Shown: positions 8,855-19,000 of the stretch, piece after piece
How positions within the stretch are numbered: position 1 is the stretch's first letter
How the letters are laid out: each line of letters starts with the position of its first letter
Assembly: GCA_964421565.1 (NCBI GenBank)
Contig: CAYQXJ010000011.1
Coordinates: 67,825 to 131,824 of the forward strand
Origin: CAYQXJ01 sp964421565
Lineage (GTDB): Bacteria > Planctomycetota > Brocadiia > SM23-32
Reading direction: 5' to 3'
Length of the DNA: 64,000 bases
Program-made: the position numbers and the translations under genes
Notes under the pieces: model-generated
What the model saw: the letters and a program-made list of their open reading frames with translations, nothing else
What the model was told of the DNA's origin: nothing
The model's database searches: none

Positions 8855-10345
8855 TTAGAACTGGAACATCACTTGCCACCGCAGGAACACGGCGTCGTCC
8901 GTCTCGTCGTCGTAGAAGCTCTCGGGGTGGAAGTACTCCGCCCATAGGTGACCGGACATGTACTGATTGAAAGTGTGAGTGTACTTGGCCACTACGAGCT
9001 GACCGCGTGTGCCGCCGTCATCATAGGGAGAGAACGGCGGGGCGAACGTCTTGCCCATGGTGTTCTCGTTGCCCAGCAGCAGGTGGTAGTCGAGGAAAAG
9101 GCATCCCTTGTCGCTGGGATGGTAGCTGGCACCGAGCGTGTAACGCTGCAGGTTCGTGTAATTGCCGGGCAGGAAGTTCTCGAACGCCCAGCGGTACACG
9201 TAGAGCTCGCTCCAGTGCGGCCAGCGGGCGAGTACCGGGTCCCAGGCCTCGAAGTCGCTTGTGCTGGGGTCGTCGCCGCTAAGGTATTCGTATCCGGCAT
9301 GCACGCGGGGCGTGCCCTTGCAGTCCGCCCACGTGTAGCCCAGGTCGGCAGATAGACCGTAGCCCTCCCTGTCGGCGGTGGACTCTTTACCCCACTGATA
9401 GGCGGCTTCACCGTAGTAATCCCAGTTTCCGGCGAACTTCCCTTGCGCCAGTCCGCCAACCGTATGCACGATGCGGCCGGTGGGGGGCGTCGGCAGGGCG
9501 CTGCCACGGAAGTCCTCGTCCTTATACAGGTAGTACGCGTGCAGTTCGTGCCCTTCCAGTTGGCGGTTCGTCAGGTAGGCTCCGAACATGGTGAGGTCGT
9601 ACTCGCTGATCATCAAGTCCTGATCATTGATCGGGTGCAGACGGCTCTGATTAGCGTTGTTGTTGATGTAGAAGAGGTCGAGGTTGCTCTTCCACTCGTC
9701 GAGGTGAATGGTGGCCTTTATGGCGTCGTTGTATATGGTCCGGGAGCCGTCAAGCGGCGTGCCGTCCAGGATCACGAAGCCGCGCCCATAGACCATATCC
9801 TGTCGGCCGGCTTTGACCGTCAGCGGGGCTCCACCCGGCCGGGCCCATTCTACCCATAGGTTGTCCCAGACCACTTCGTCCCAGTCCGGGGTATGTTGAG
9901 TGGGCTGTCGCTGGAACAGATAACGCGGCTCATAGGTGAAGCGCACGTAGCCGCGCAAACCGTTTGGTTGCTCGACCGCTTCATCCACGAAAAACGGCCC
10001 GACGGTGGCGTTTACGCGCCAGCGGACACGCAGGAAGTTGCGCCTATCATCCACCGAGTTAAGCAGGCTAATCATGTTGTCGGTGTACGTCTGCCGAATG
10101 CGCAGGTCGCCCCCCATGGTGAGCCAGGGGGTGGGGTGTTTGATGTTGTTGACCCAGCGCTCCAGGTCTTCCCGCGATACGCCGAGGAAACAAGACTCTC
10201 CCTCGTACTGGCGCGCGGGTTTGGCGGCGTAGGGCAGGTCCTTCTCCAGTTCGGTCCCGCCTGCTCTCTCCGCGCCGAGGGCACAGTGACAGGCGAGCAG
10301 CACTCCGACGATGAACATACTGGCCAACAAGGTTCGCAGTTTCAC
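8855..10345 (-). CDS. Alginate-export-type outer-membrane beta-barrel
   Basis: This 496-residue protein has a signal peptide (MKLRTLLASMFIVGVLLACHCALGA), alternating aromatic strands throughout, and a C-terminal strand ending in Phe (RWQVMFQF), the recognition signal for outer-membrane insertion. It resembles the alginate_export family (AlgE-like 18-stranded barrels), with typical text such as GRQDMVYGRGFVILDGTPLDGSR. Members let alginate or other solutes cross the outer membrane. The start is GTG with GGAGG ten bases upstream; a TTGCAA-N18-TATAAT promoter lies about 160 bases before it. The amidohydrolase gene follows. Confidence 0.85.
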   Translation of the reverse strand: MKLRTLLASMFIVGVLLACHCALGAERAGGTELEKDLPYAAKPARQYEGESCFLGVSREDLERWVNNIKHPTPWLTMGGDLRIRQTYTDNMISLLNSVDDRRNFLRVRWRVNATVGPFFVDEAVEQPNGLRGYVRFTYEPRYLFQRQPTQHTPDWDEVVWDNLWVEWARPGGAPLTVKAGRQDMVYGRGFVILDGTPLDGSRTIYNDAIKATIHLDEWKSNLDLFYINNNANQSRLHPINDQDLMISEYDLTMFGAYLTNRQLEGHELHAYYLYKDEDFRGSALPTPPTGRIVHTVGGLAQGKFAGNWDYYGEAAYQWGKESTADREGYGLSADLGYTWADCKGTPRVHAGYEYLSGDDPSTSDFEAWDPVLARWPHWSELYVYRWAFENFLPGNYTNLQRYTLGASYHPSDKGCLFLDYHLLLGNENTMGKTFAPPFSPYDDGGTRGQLVVAKYTHTFNQYMSGHLWAEYFHPESFYDDETDDAVFLRWQVMFQF

Positions 10346-10685
10346 CGGAAGGGCCTCCAGGTCTGGGGGAAGACGGGGAGTAACAGCGTCTTATAGGTCG
10401 CGGTGGCCGGCGCACGTCAGTACCAAGCTCGCCGACGCCGCGTTATGTTGAGCGGTTGCGGTTCGCCGATTCCAGAGGTTCGTTAGTCCGGTAAGGCGCC
10501 GGATTATAGCGGCGAAGCCCCCCGCATTGCAAGATTTTTCTATGGCTCCTGTTTGAACGATAAGAGAGCCGGGCTCGTGATTAGCCCCTTGCTGCGATTG
10601 CACACGAGCCACCGCGCGCTAAAATGCGGGGCAGCGCCAGGGCGAGGCGCTATCCCCTGATACTGCTGTACAACGAGGCTATGGT
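10346..10685. other. 340-base divergent intergenic region
   Basis: This gap separates the minus-strand porin gene from the plus-strand P-type ATPase gene. It contains the minus-strand promoter at 10503-10532 and an 11-base palindrome (GAGCCGGGCTC) at 10566-10576. I see no convincing plus-strand promoter and no small gene with a ribosome site. Confidence 0.5.
10503..10532 (-). promoter_or_regulatory. Sigma70-like promoter for the alginate-export-type gene
   Basis: On the minus strand TTGCAA (10532-10527) and a perfect TATAAT (10508-10503) are separated by 18 bases. Transcription would start near 10497, giving a leader of about 150 bases. Confidence 0.6.
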
Positions 10686-13484
10686 ATGCCGGATACCGAG
10701 TACTACCGCATGGCCGTTCCGCAGGTGCTTAAGGCCCTCGAGACGAGAAGGGAGGGCCTTTCAGCCGAGGAGGCCGAAAGGCGCTTGCGAGAGCACGGAG
10801 CTAACGAACTGCAAGTCCATGGCGGGACTCCGAAGTGGCTAATGTTCTTGCGCCAGTTCAAGGATCTTCTGGTGATCGTGCTCATAGTGGCCGGTCTGAT
10901 GTCCTACGCGATCGCCCTGAAGGAGGGCTCCTGGGCGAACTTCCGTGACGGTTCGGTGATGTTCGTCATCGTCATTGTCAATGCCGTCATCGGCTTTGTG
11001 CAGGAGTACAAGGCGAGCCGCATCGTGGAGGAGTTGCGGGAGCTGATACGTTCCCCGGCGCGGGTCGTGCGCGACGGGAATCCCACCGAGACTCCGCAGC
11101 GCGAACTGGTGCCGGGGGATGTCGTCCGGATTGAGGAGGGCGACAAAGTGCCCGCTGACATGCGCATCATCGAGTCTGTCAACCTGCGCACCAACGAGTT
11201 CAGCCTGACCGGCGAGTCGATGCCTCAGGACAAGATTGCGGCTGCTTTGCCTGAAGAGAGGGGGCTGGCGGACCTTGACAACATGGTTTTTGTCGGCACG
11301 ACTGTCGCCAGCGGCAACGGTAGCGGCGTGGTGGTGAGGACCGGCATGGAGACCGAACTCGGCAAGATCGCCACCATGACCGAGGAGACGGTCGAGTTGA
11401 GGTCGCCCATGCAGGACGAACTGAATCTGCTCGCCCGGCGGTTGACTGCTGTTGTGATCGTGATCAGTGCCGCCCTTTTCGTGTTCGCCTTGCTGCAAAA
11501 CCTCGGGCTGGTGGTCAGCCTGACCTATGCCCTTGGCGTGGCTGTGGCGTGCGTGCCTCAGGCACTTCCGGCGCAGTTGACCGTGGCCATGTCGACAGCC
11601 AGCCGCCGCCTGGCGGAGAAGAACGCTGTGGTCAAGAGCTTGCCGTCCGTGGAGACGCTCGGCTCGACGAACGTCATATGCACAGACAAGACCGGCACGC
11701 TGACTAAGAACGAGATGACTGTGCGGGCTGTTTGGTTTAGCGGTCGGGACTACGAATTCACTGGTATCGGCTACGAGCCGGAGGGTGAGATCCGCCACAG
11801 GGACGGAGAGCCGCTTACGCAGGAAGAGATCGACGAGATCGAGATCATGATGGACGCGGCGACCATGGCCTCAAACGCGGAGATCCATGCACCCGACGAG
11901 GACCACGATGGCTGGTACCCCGTGGGTGACCCGACAGAAGCAGCGCTGATCACCATGTCCACGAAGATCGGCACACGCTCTGCGCGCGAGGACCAAGAGA
12001 ACCCCGAACTGCACGAGTTCCCGTTCACAGCGGAACGCAAACGCATGAGCTCGATACGCCAGTTCGAGGACCGCGAGGTGCTCACCATGAAGGGGGCGAC
12101 TGACTCGGTAATCTCCATCAGCACATACCTATACCGCGACGGCGAGATCGAGGAGCTGACGGATGAGCAGAGAGACGCCATCCAGCAGGTTAAGGAGGCA
12201 TACTCCGAACAGGCCATGCGCGTGCTGGCCATCGCATACCGCACACTTCCAAAGGAGAACGGCGAGTACCAGCAGGATGAGGTCGAGCGGGATGTCACTT
12301 TGCTGGGACTCGTGGGCATGATCGATCCGCCTCGCGAGGGCGTGCGCGAGGCTGTGGAGGAGTGCCGGCAGGCACACATCCACTCCATCATGATTACGGG
12401 CGACCACGCCACCACCGCCCGGGCCATCGGCCGTGAGATAGGGCTGGTGCGCGACGAGGAGGACTGCCCGGTCTTCACCGGACATGACCTGCAGCAGATT
12501 GCGGACGAGGATCTGGTCAAAACGATGCGCGAGCACGACTCGGTGATCTTCTCGCGCGTGGATCCCGCCCAGAAGCTGCGGGTAGTGCGGCTGCTGGAGG
12601 AGGAACTCGATGAGGTGGTGGCCGTCACCGGAGACGGAGTCAACGATGCCCCGGCGCTCAAGCGCGCTCATATCGGGGTCGCCATGGGGCGGACGGGGAC
12701 CGACGTGGCAAAGGAAGCGGCCGAAGTGGTGCTACTTGATGACAGCTTCCCCACCCTGATGCATGCGGTAAAGGAAGGGCGCACCATATACGCGAACATT
12801 GCTAAAGTCGTTCTGGCCAGCCTAACCACCAACACAGCGGAGCTGGTAGCCGTGCTGCTCGGGCTGATCGGCATAGCGATCGGCAACTACGCCATACCTA
12901 TCCTGGCAATCCAGATACTCGCCGTCGACCTTCTGGCGGAGATCATGCCGCTAACCTTCCTGTGCTTTGATCCCCCTGGGCCGGAAGTCATGCAGGAGCC
13001 ACCCCGTAGCCGCCATGAGCACATCCTGGACATTACCAGCGGCGCAGAGGTGATCCTTTTGGGCAGCCTGATTGGCGCGCTCGCAGCGGGTAATTACTTC
13101 CTCTACATGGCCCGCCACGGTCTCGGCGTGCTTACGCAAGACGCGGTGGCTACTATGCCGCAGAAGCTCTCTTACATGCGGGCCAGTACAATGACATGGC
13201 TGACGATCGGGTTCTGCCAGTGGGTGAACATCCTCTCCCGCCGCTATCGTTACACCAGCATATTCCACCCGAACATACTGACGAACAAGATTCTGCTCGG
13301 GTCAGTGTTCTTCTCGCTCGGCACGGTCCTGATCGGGGTATATGTGCCCGGCGTCAGCAGCTTCCTTCAGTTCGCAGCTATTGGGCCGACGGATTGGCTC
13401 TACGTGCTCGCAGCGGCGGGTGTCTTCCTCGCCGCGTGGGAGTTTCTGAAGTTCTTCAAGCGCAGGCACCTGGCTACTGATTAG
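10686..13484 (+). CDS. P-type cation-transporting ATPase with atypical ion-site residues
   Basis: The 932-residue protein has the full P-type layout: N-terminal cation-ATPase segment, TGES actuator loop, phosphorylation motif DKTGTLT with Asp334, an MITGDH motif, hinge GDGVNDAPALK, and ten transmembrane helices. It is closest to the P2 class (SERCA/PMR1 and Na+/K+ types). The membrane ion site is unusual. The M4 motif that normally reads PEGLP is PQALP (residues 291-295), so the Glu ligand is Gln. M6 reads QILAVD (743-748) in place of N-x-x-T-D. The M5 Glu (NTAELV) is kept. The transported ion is therefore uncertain. The start is the ATG with CGAGGC upstream. Confidence 0.9.
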   Translation: MPDTEYYRMAVPQVLKALETRREGLSAEEAERRLREHGANELQVHGGTPKWLMFLRQFKDLLVIVLIVAGLMSYAIALKEGSWANFRDGSVMFVIVIVNAVIGFVQEYKASRIVEELRELIRSPARVVRDGNPTETPQRELVPGDVVRIEEGDKVPADMRIIESVNLRTNEFSLTGESMPQDKIAAALPEERGLADLDNMVFVGTTVASGNGSGVVVRTGMETELGKIATMTEETVELRSPMQDELNLLARRLTAVVIVISAALFVFALLQNLGLVVSLTYALGVAVACVPQALPAQLTVAMSTASRRLAEKNAVVKSLPSVETLGSTNVICTDKTGTLTKNEMTVRAVWFSGRDYEFTGIGYEPEGEIRHRDGEPLTQEEIDEIEIMMDAATMASNAEIHAPDEDHDGWYPVGDPTEAALITMSTKIGTRSAREDQENPELHEFPFTAERKRMSSIRQFEDREVLTMKGATDSVISISTYLYRDGEIEELTDEQRDAIQQVKEAYSEQAMRVLAIAYRTLPKENGEYQQDEVERDVTLLGLVGMIDPPREGVREAVEECRQAHIHSIMITGDHATTARAIGREIGLVRDEEDCPVFTGHDLQQIADEDLVKTMREHDSVIFSRVDPAQKLRVVRLLEEELDEVVAVTGDGVNDAPALKRAHIGVAMGRTGTDVAKEAAEVVLLDDSFPTLMHAVKEGRTIYANIAKVVLASLTTNTAELVAVLLGLIGIAIGNYAIPILAIQILAVDLLAEIMPLTFLCFDPPGPEVMQEPPRSRHEHILDITSGAEVILLGSLIGALAAGNYFLYMARHGLGVLTQDAVATMPQKLSYMRASTMTWLTIGFCQWVNILSRRYRYTSIFHPNILTNKILLGSVFFSLGTVLIGVYVPGVSSFLQFAAIGPTDWLYVLAAAGVFLAAWEFLKFFKRRHLATD

Positions 13485-13553
13485 GGGAGGCCCTCCGACG
13501 CCGAGATTGCTGCGGCGCCTGCGGAACTGCGGATCCGGGCCGCGGCGGCAGTC

Positions 13554-13583
13554 TTGACACGGCCGGAGGGCGAATCCTACACT
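13554..13583 (+). promoter_or_regulatory. Promoter for the tandem DUF389 genes
   Basis: TTGACA at 13554-13559 and TACACT at 13578-13583 are separated by 18 bases. Transcription would begin about 20 bases before the ATG at 13613. Confidence 0.6.
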
Positions 13584-13612
13584 GATGGACATCTTCGGGG
13601 GGAGGGTTCAGC

Positions 13613-14668
13613 ATGCCGTTGCGACTGGTGGAGATGGTCTGCCCCGAGGAAAGGCGCAGCGGGGTAGACAGTCTGCTGGAGGGCTATGAACCCGTAGCGG
13701 TCTGGCACGACCAACTCACCGACGATCAGGTGTTGGTGAATGTGCTGTTGCCGATGGAACAGACGGAGGACTTGCTCGACGACCTGCAGGATGAGTTCGG
13801 CTCCGAGGACGGCTTCCGCATTGTCATGCTTCCGGTCGAGGCTACCGTGCCGCAAGTTGAGCACGTGGAGGAAGATGAGGAGCCTGAGAAGGCACGTATC
13901 AGCCGCCAGGAACTCTACGACGCTATCAGCGGTCAGGGGAAGCTGACCGGAACGTATATGGTGATGATCCTGCTTTCGAGCTTCGTAGCGGCAATCGGGA
14001 TCTGGCAGGGCAACGTCGCTGTGATCATCGGAGCTATGGTCATAGCCCCGATGCTCTATCCCAACATGGCCATTGCGCTGAGCAATACGCTCGGCGACGG
14101 CGATCTGTTCCGGAGGGCGATGAAGACGACCTTCGCGGGGGTCGGCGCAGCCCTGGTGCTTGCTGTGGCCGCAGGCTTTGCCCTGCCGCTGGGTGGCGAA
14201 GAACAGCAGGCTTTGTGGGGGACGCGGGTGGGCCTCCACAACATCGCACTTGCGTTGGCAGCCGGCGGAGCGGGATCGGTGGCCGTCACGCGGGGCGAAC
14301 GCACCTCGCTGGTCGGTGTGATGGTCGCCGTGGCGCTGCTGCCTCCGTTGGTGGCGCTCGGCCTGGCGCTCGGCTCGGGCGCGTGGGCGTCCGCAGTCGG
14401 CGCAGGGCTGCTGTTTTTGACTAACTTCATCTGCATCAACCTGGCAGCTATTGCAACCTTCATGCTGCAGGGGGTGCGTCCCCGCACGTGGTTCGATCAG
14501 GACAAGGCGCGTCGCAGCGCGCGGCGGGCGGTCGGTCTGTGGGTCGCCTTACTCGTCCTCCTGACCGCCGCCATATTGTTCGCCCAGGGCCACATAGAGC
14601 CCATCGCTCCCGATGGTACCGGGCGGTCACCTGAGTCCACACCGGAGGGACTATGGCGCTGCGTCTGA
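13613..14668 (+). CDS. DUF389 / TIGR00341-like membrane protein, copy 1
   Basis: The 351-residue product has a soluble N-terminal domain (about residues 1-85) followed by a DUF389 membrane domain. That domain is recognisable by ISRQELYDAIS, the helix carrying NVAVIIGAMVIAPMLYPNM, and LVGVMVAVALLPPLVALG. These proteins are widespread and of unknown function, with about seven membrane helices. GGGGGAGGG sits just upstream of the ATG and a good promoter lies 30 bases further. The stop codon lies 15 bases inside the next gene, a paralogue with the same architecture, which suggests a translationally coupled heteromer. Confidence 0.88.
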   Translation: MPLRLVEMVCPEERRSGVDSLLEGYEPVAVWHDQLTDDQVLVNVLLPMEQTEDLLDDLQDEFGSEDGFRIVMLPVEATVPQVEHVEEDEEPEKARISRQELYDAISGQGKLTGTYMVMILLSSFVAAIGIWQGNVAVIIGAMVIAPMLYPNMAIALSNTLGDGDLFRRAMKTTFAGVGAALVLAVAAGFALPLGGEEQQALWGTRVGLHNIALALAAGGAGSVAVTRGERTSLVGVMVAVALLPPLVALGLALGSGAWASAVGAGLLFLTNFICINLAAIATFMLQGVRPRTWFDQDKARRSARRAVGLWVALLVLLTAAILFAQGHIEPIAPDGTGRSPESTPEGLWRCV

Positions 14669-15696
14669 TCGAGATGGCTTGCCCGACCGAGAAGCGCCAC
14701 GAGGTGGAAGAACTCGCCCACGAGTTCGAGCCGCTCAGCCTGTGGCATGATCAGATGATGGACCGCCAGACACTGGTCAAGATACTGATGCCGGCCGAAC
14801 GAGCCGAGGCCGTGCTCGACAAGCTGGAGAGCGCCTACGGACGGACGGAGGGTTTCAGGCTGCTGCTGATGGAGGTCCAGGCCGCCGTGCCGAGGCCTGA
14901 GGAGACTGAGGAGAGGGAAGCGAGCGCCCCACGGCTGCGGGCAGGCACGCTGCGAATCAGCCGGCAGGAGCTGTGGGCCGAGATCTCAGCCGGGGCCGAC
15001 CTGACCCGCATCTACCTCGCCCTCATACTGATCTCCAGCATTGTGGCTGCCATCGGCCTGTGGCGCAACAACGTGGCGGTCATCATCGGCGCCATGGTCA
15101 TCGCGCCGCTCCTCGGACCGAACATGGGCCTTGCCTTTGCCACCACACTGGGGGACGGCGGCCTGGGCCGGCGCGCGTTGCGCAGCAGCCTCGTCGGGAT
15201 CGCCCTGGCCCTGGCCGTATCCATCGGGCTCGGGGCTGTTCTGCCGCTCCAGTGGCGTGTGCCCGAGGGCATGGGCGACCTTGGCGGCGGCATCTACTTG
15301 CCCGAGCTGTTGTTGCGCACGCAGGTCGGTCTGGCCGACATCGTGCTTGCCCTGGCGGCGGGCACGGCCGGTGCGCTGGCCTTTACTACCGGCATACACA
15401 CGCCGCTGGTGGGGGTGATGGTGGCCGTAGCCCTGCTGCCGCCATTGGTAGCCTCGGGGTTGGCTGTCGGATCGCGCCAGTGGACGATGGCGGGCGGCGC
15501 GTTTCTGCTCTTCTCCACGAACCTGATCTGCATCAACCTGGCCGGGGTCGCGACGTTCCTCGCCTTCGGCATCCGCCCTCGCACGTGGTGGGAGGCCGAC
15601 CGCGCCCGCCGCGCGGCCCGCAGCGCCCTGATGGCCTGGACGCTCATTCTGCTCGGCCTGGTGATCGTGATCCTCCTCGCGCGCAGGGCCGGATAG
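14653..15696 (+). CDS. DUF389 / TIGR00341-like membrane protein, copy 2
   Basis: This 347-residue paralogue of the preceding gene repeats its pattern: the same opening (MALRLIEMACP against MPLRLVEMVCP), ISRQELWAEIS, NNVAVIIGAMVIAPLLGPNM and LVGVMVAVALLPPLVAS. The two genes overlap by 16 bases and GGAGGG precedes this ATG, so both are translated from one message. The first membrane helix and the GAMVIAP loop are almost identical between copies, while the N-terminal domain has diverged. This points to a local duplication that has since specialised. Confidence 0.88.
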   Translation: MALRLIEMACPTEKRHEVEELAHEFEPLSLWHDQMMDRQTLVKILMPAERAEAVLDKLESAYGRTEGFRLLLMEVQAAVPRPEETEEREASAPRLRAGTLRISRQELWAEISAGADLTRIYLALILISSIVAAIGLWRNNVAVIIGAMVIAPLLGPNMGLAFATTLGDGGLGRRALRSSLVGIALALAVSIGLGAVLPLQWRVPEGMGDLGGGIYLPELLLRTQVGLADIVLALAAGTAGALAFTTGIHTPLVGVMVAVALLPPLVASGLAVGSRQWTMAGGAFLLFSTNLICINLAGVATFLAFGIRPRTWWEADRARRAARSALMAWTLILLGLVIVILLARRAG

Positions 15697-16090
15697 CGCC
15701 CACTGCTGGCACTGCGGGCAGGCACAGGTCATCCGGGTCTGCTGGCGGGATGACTCGATAGACGGCGCCGCACTCCCGGCAGTGCTTGCCGCTCCGCCGC
15801 TAAGACGGCCGATGGTCCCTGGCGCCGCTTGCCGGCCAGCAGGTGGTGGAATCATCGCCGCATCAGTGCCTCGGTCCTCTCCAGGATACGACCCTTCTCT
15901 TCAGTTGAGAGCTGGGCGACGGCTCGCCGGGGCAGTGATCTGCAACGGTAAACGGACGGTGTGCTCGCCGCTTGGGCGCGAACCGTAACCGAACGGGCAT
16001 GCCCTCGTAACGTTTCCGTAACATCCGTGGGGTACAGTGTGCGCGGACGATGAAGAACGCTGTGTCGCTACCCTATGGGAGGTCGAGGCT
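15697..16090. other. 394-base intergenic region with possible zinc-ribbon remnant
   Basis: On the minus strand around 15790-15705 two C-x2-C motifs (HCRECGAVYRV and CACPQCQQW) lie close together but in different reading frames. The first has a stop just upstream and no start codon, so this may be a decayed zinc-ribbon gene. The distal part (15985-16038) holds the repeat-flanked promoter for the next gene. Nothing else in the region looks coding. Confidence 0.35.
15985..16038 (+). promoter_or_regulatory. Candidate OmpR/PhoB-type response-regulator box and promoter
   Basis: GTAAC occurs at 15985, 16007 and 16018, that is at intervals of 22 and 11 bases, all on one face of the helix. A TACAGT -10 box (16033-16038) begins 11 bases after the last repeat and no -35 hexamer is visible. 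Eleven-base direct repeats replacing the -35 are the usual layout of PhoB/OmpR-activated promoters, and a regulator of that family is encoded at 22119-22853. Confidence 0.45.
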
Positions 16091-19000
16091 ATGAGAGGGA
16101 AACGGTTGTGGATTCTGGCCGTGCTGGTTCTGTTGGCGGCGGTCGCGGCGGGGGGGGCTATTCGGGCCGATTCGGCTTCGGTACTGCTTGAGCAGGCCAT
16201 ATACACCGAGGAGACGGTTGGCGACCTGGACAGGGCTATCAAGCTCTACCAGAGCATTGTGGCCGACGCTCAGACCCAGCGCGAATACGTGGCCCAGGCG
16301 CATTACCGGCTCGGTGTGTGCTACGCCAAAAAGGGAGACAATCAGAAGGCGGCCGCCGTTCTGCGGGAAGTCGTCGCCACTTACTCCGGGCAGCAAAACG
16401 TGGTGGCTGCAGCCCGGGCGGAGCTGGACCGCCTCGCCGACACCGGAGAGGTCTTCGCGGCCGGAGACCTGCCTGACCCCGCCTCGCTCATGCCGCCCGA
16501 GACGTTGTTCTACATGGAGCTGGGCAACCCGGGCGTGCAGTTGGGGAAGGTGCTCGGGATGCTCGAGGGCACGGGATACGCCAACCCGTTGGCGCTGATG
16601 GCGGGCGGCATGCCGCGCGGAGGCAACAACCCGTCAGCGGCGCTGGCAGCGCTGCTCAACCCCAGCATGATGAAGGAGTTCAGGAAGATCCGGGGCTTCG
16701 CCATCGGCGTCCATGACGTGGTCATAGAGGAGCAGCAGGCGCAGGTTTTGGGCGTTTTCTATCCCGGCGAGAGCGACGCGCTGCGCGGCGTGCTGACCGC
16801 CGCGCTGTTCATGGCCGCGCGGCCGGGCGAGAGCATCGAGGGTATGCAGACCTTGCGCTTCGACGGCGACCCGATCCTGGGCTGTGCCATGGACGAAAAA
16901 GCGCTGCTGTTTGCCGTTCCCGCTGAGAAACTGGCCTGGATGGTGCGTCAGTACAAGGCCGCCAGCCCGGAGCCGTCGCTGCTTTCGAGCCATGAGGGAT
17001 TCGTCGACCTGACCGCCTCCGCCCGACAGCAAAACGCCATGACCGCCTGGTGGGATCCAGCCCGGACCGCGCAGGCGGTCCGCGCCATCAGCGCCCATAG
17101 CCCGGACTTCCAGGCTGCGTTCCAGGTGGTGGACGCCTTCTTTGACTTCTCGTCCATGCGGCAGGTGACGCTGCGGCAATACATTGAGGAGGGCACCATC
17201 GGGCACGATTTGACGCTCTCCTACAGGCCGGACCACAGCGCCTTCGGGTTCAACATCTACCGCACGCCGCACCTGAGCGCGTCCGCCTTCCGCGCTGTGC
17301 CTCAGGAGGCGGTCGCCGTGGCGGCCCTCTCATTGGGCGACCAGGTCGCCGAGAAGCTGTCTTCGGTCGAGGGCGTGGGCCGGGCGCTGCAGCAGGCGCC
17401 GGGCTCTCAGGACTTGCTCGGGATGGTCGACGCCGTGACGATGTTCCTGCTGCCGCCGGAGCGGGCTGACACCGTGCCTGGCAACATGACCATGCCCGGT
17501 GTAGGTCTGGCCATCATGAGTGCCCGTCCGGAAGAGGCAGAACGCCTTATCGCGCAGTGGCTTACGGCCGCGCACCAGGCCCACGGGGGATCGCCGCAAG
17601 TGCCAGCAGGCGGGCCGTACACCGTCGGCGTCGTCGGGACTGAGCCGATGAACGTCTACACCGGCTGCGTGGGCGATGGCGTTGTCCTCAGCCTCAGCCC
17701 GTCCACCATCGAGTTGTGCCGCCAGGCCGCGGCGAGCGGGCGCAGCATGGCGACGGGCGGCGTGCTGCACGACCGGCTGGCGCAGTTGCCGCAGAGCACG
17801 AGCAAGTGGCTCGCCGTCAACGTGCGAAGCGTGCTCTCGATTGCAAGGCACCAGTTGGCGATGCAGAACGTAGCCGCCGCGCCGCAGTTGGAGGCGATGG
17901 CGAACCTCGCCGATGCTTTCGGCAAGACCGTCATCGAGGTGCGCAGCGACGAGGAGCCGCTCAAGGTGACGCTTCACGGCGCAGTTGAGGAGTTGGCGCC
18001 ACTCAGCGAGCTGATACCTGCCATTGCCCGGGCGGCGCAGACGTTTCAGCAGCTCGAACCGGTCAGTCGTGAGCCGGAGCCGGCGAGCCTGGCCTACGCC
18101 CTCGAGCCCATCATGGTCGACGGCGACCTGGGCGAGTGGGGCAACATCGACCCTATGCCCCGGCCGTTCCAGGGCGCCGAGGCGAGCTCCGTTCGGCTCG
18201 CCTGGCGACAGGAAGGGCTGTACGGCGCCGTCCGTGCCCGTGATGAGCGGATCGCTGTGAACAGCGCCGAGCCATGGAAAGGGGACAGCTTTGAGCTGTT
18301 CCTTGACAAGGCCTACTCGCGCAGCAACTTCCAGGGGAAGGATGCCGCGCAGTATGTGTTTGCGCCGGAGGGTGAGCCCGGCGCCGCTCTGAACATGATC
18401 GCCTGGGGCGGCAGCACGGACGAAGCCGCGCAGCTCAAATGTGCGTGGCGGCGCACCGGCAACGGCTACGCGCTGGAGTTCCTGATTCCCGTGAACATCT
18501 TGCGCCCGGCGAAGATGGAAGTCGGAACTCGCATGGGGCTGAACTTCGCGCTCAACGACGACGGAGAGCCCGTCGAGCAGTTCTACGCCGACAAGCAGGC
18601 GAACGAGAGCTATTACCGACCAGTGACGTGGGGCGCGGTGGTCCTGACGCGTTTCGATAGGCTCGCGCGCGAACTGCATCAGGGGGCTGCCGCTGGCGAC
18701 GCGGCGCGCGTGAGGGCACAGCTCAGCCGGGGCGTTGACCCGGTGGCCCAGGATGAAGACGGCCGCACGCCGCTGTTCAAGGCAGCCGAAGCGGGCCATG
18801 CCGATGTCGTGGCGCTGCTCGCCCGGCAGCCCGAGGCGCTTGAGGCGGAGCGGAAGCAAGGGCAGGCCCTCCGCGTCGCAGCGCACAATGGCCATGCCGA
18901 TGCCCTGGCCGTCCTGCTCGAAGCCGGTGTGGACCCTGAGCTTCAGGACGATCACGGTCGGCGCGCGCTTCACTGGGCTGCGAAGTTCAACCATTTGGAC

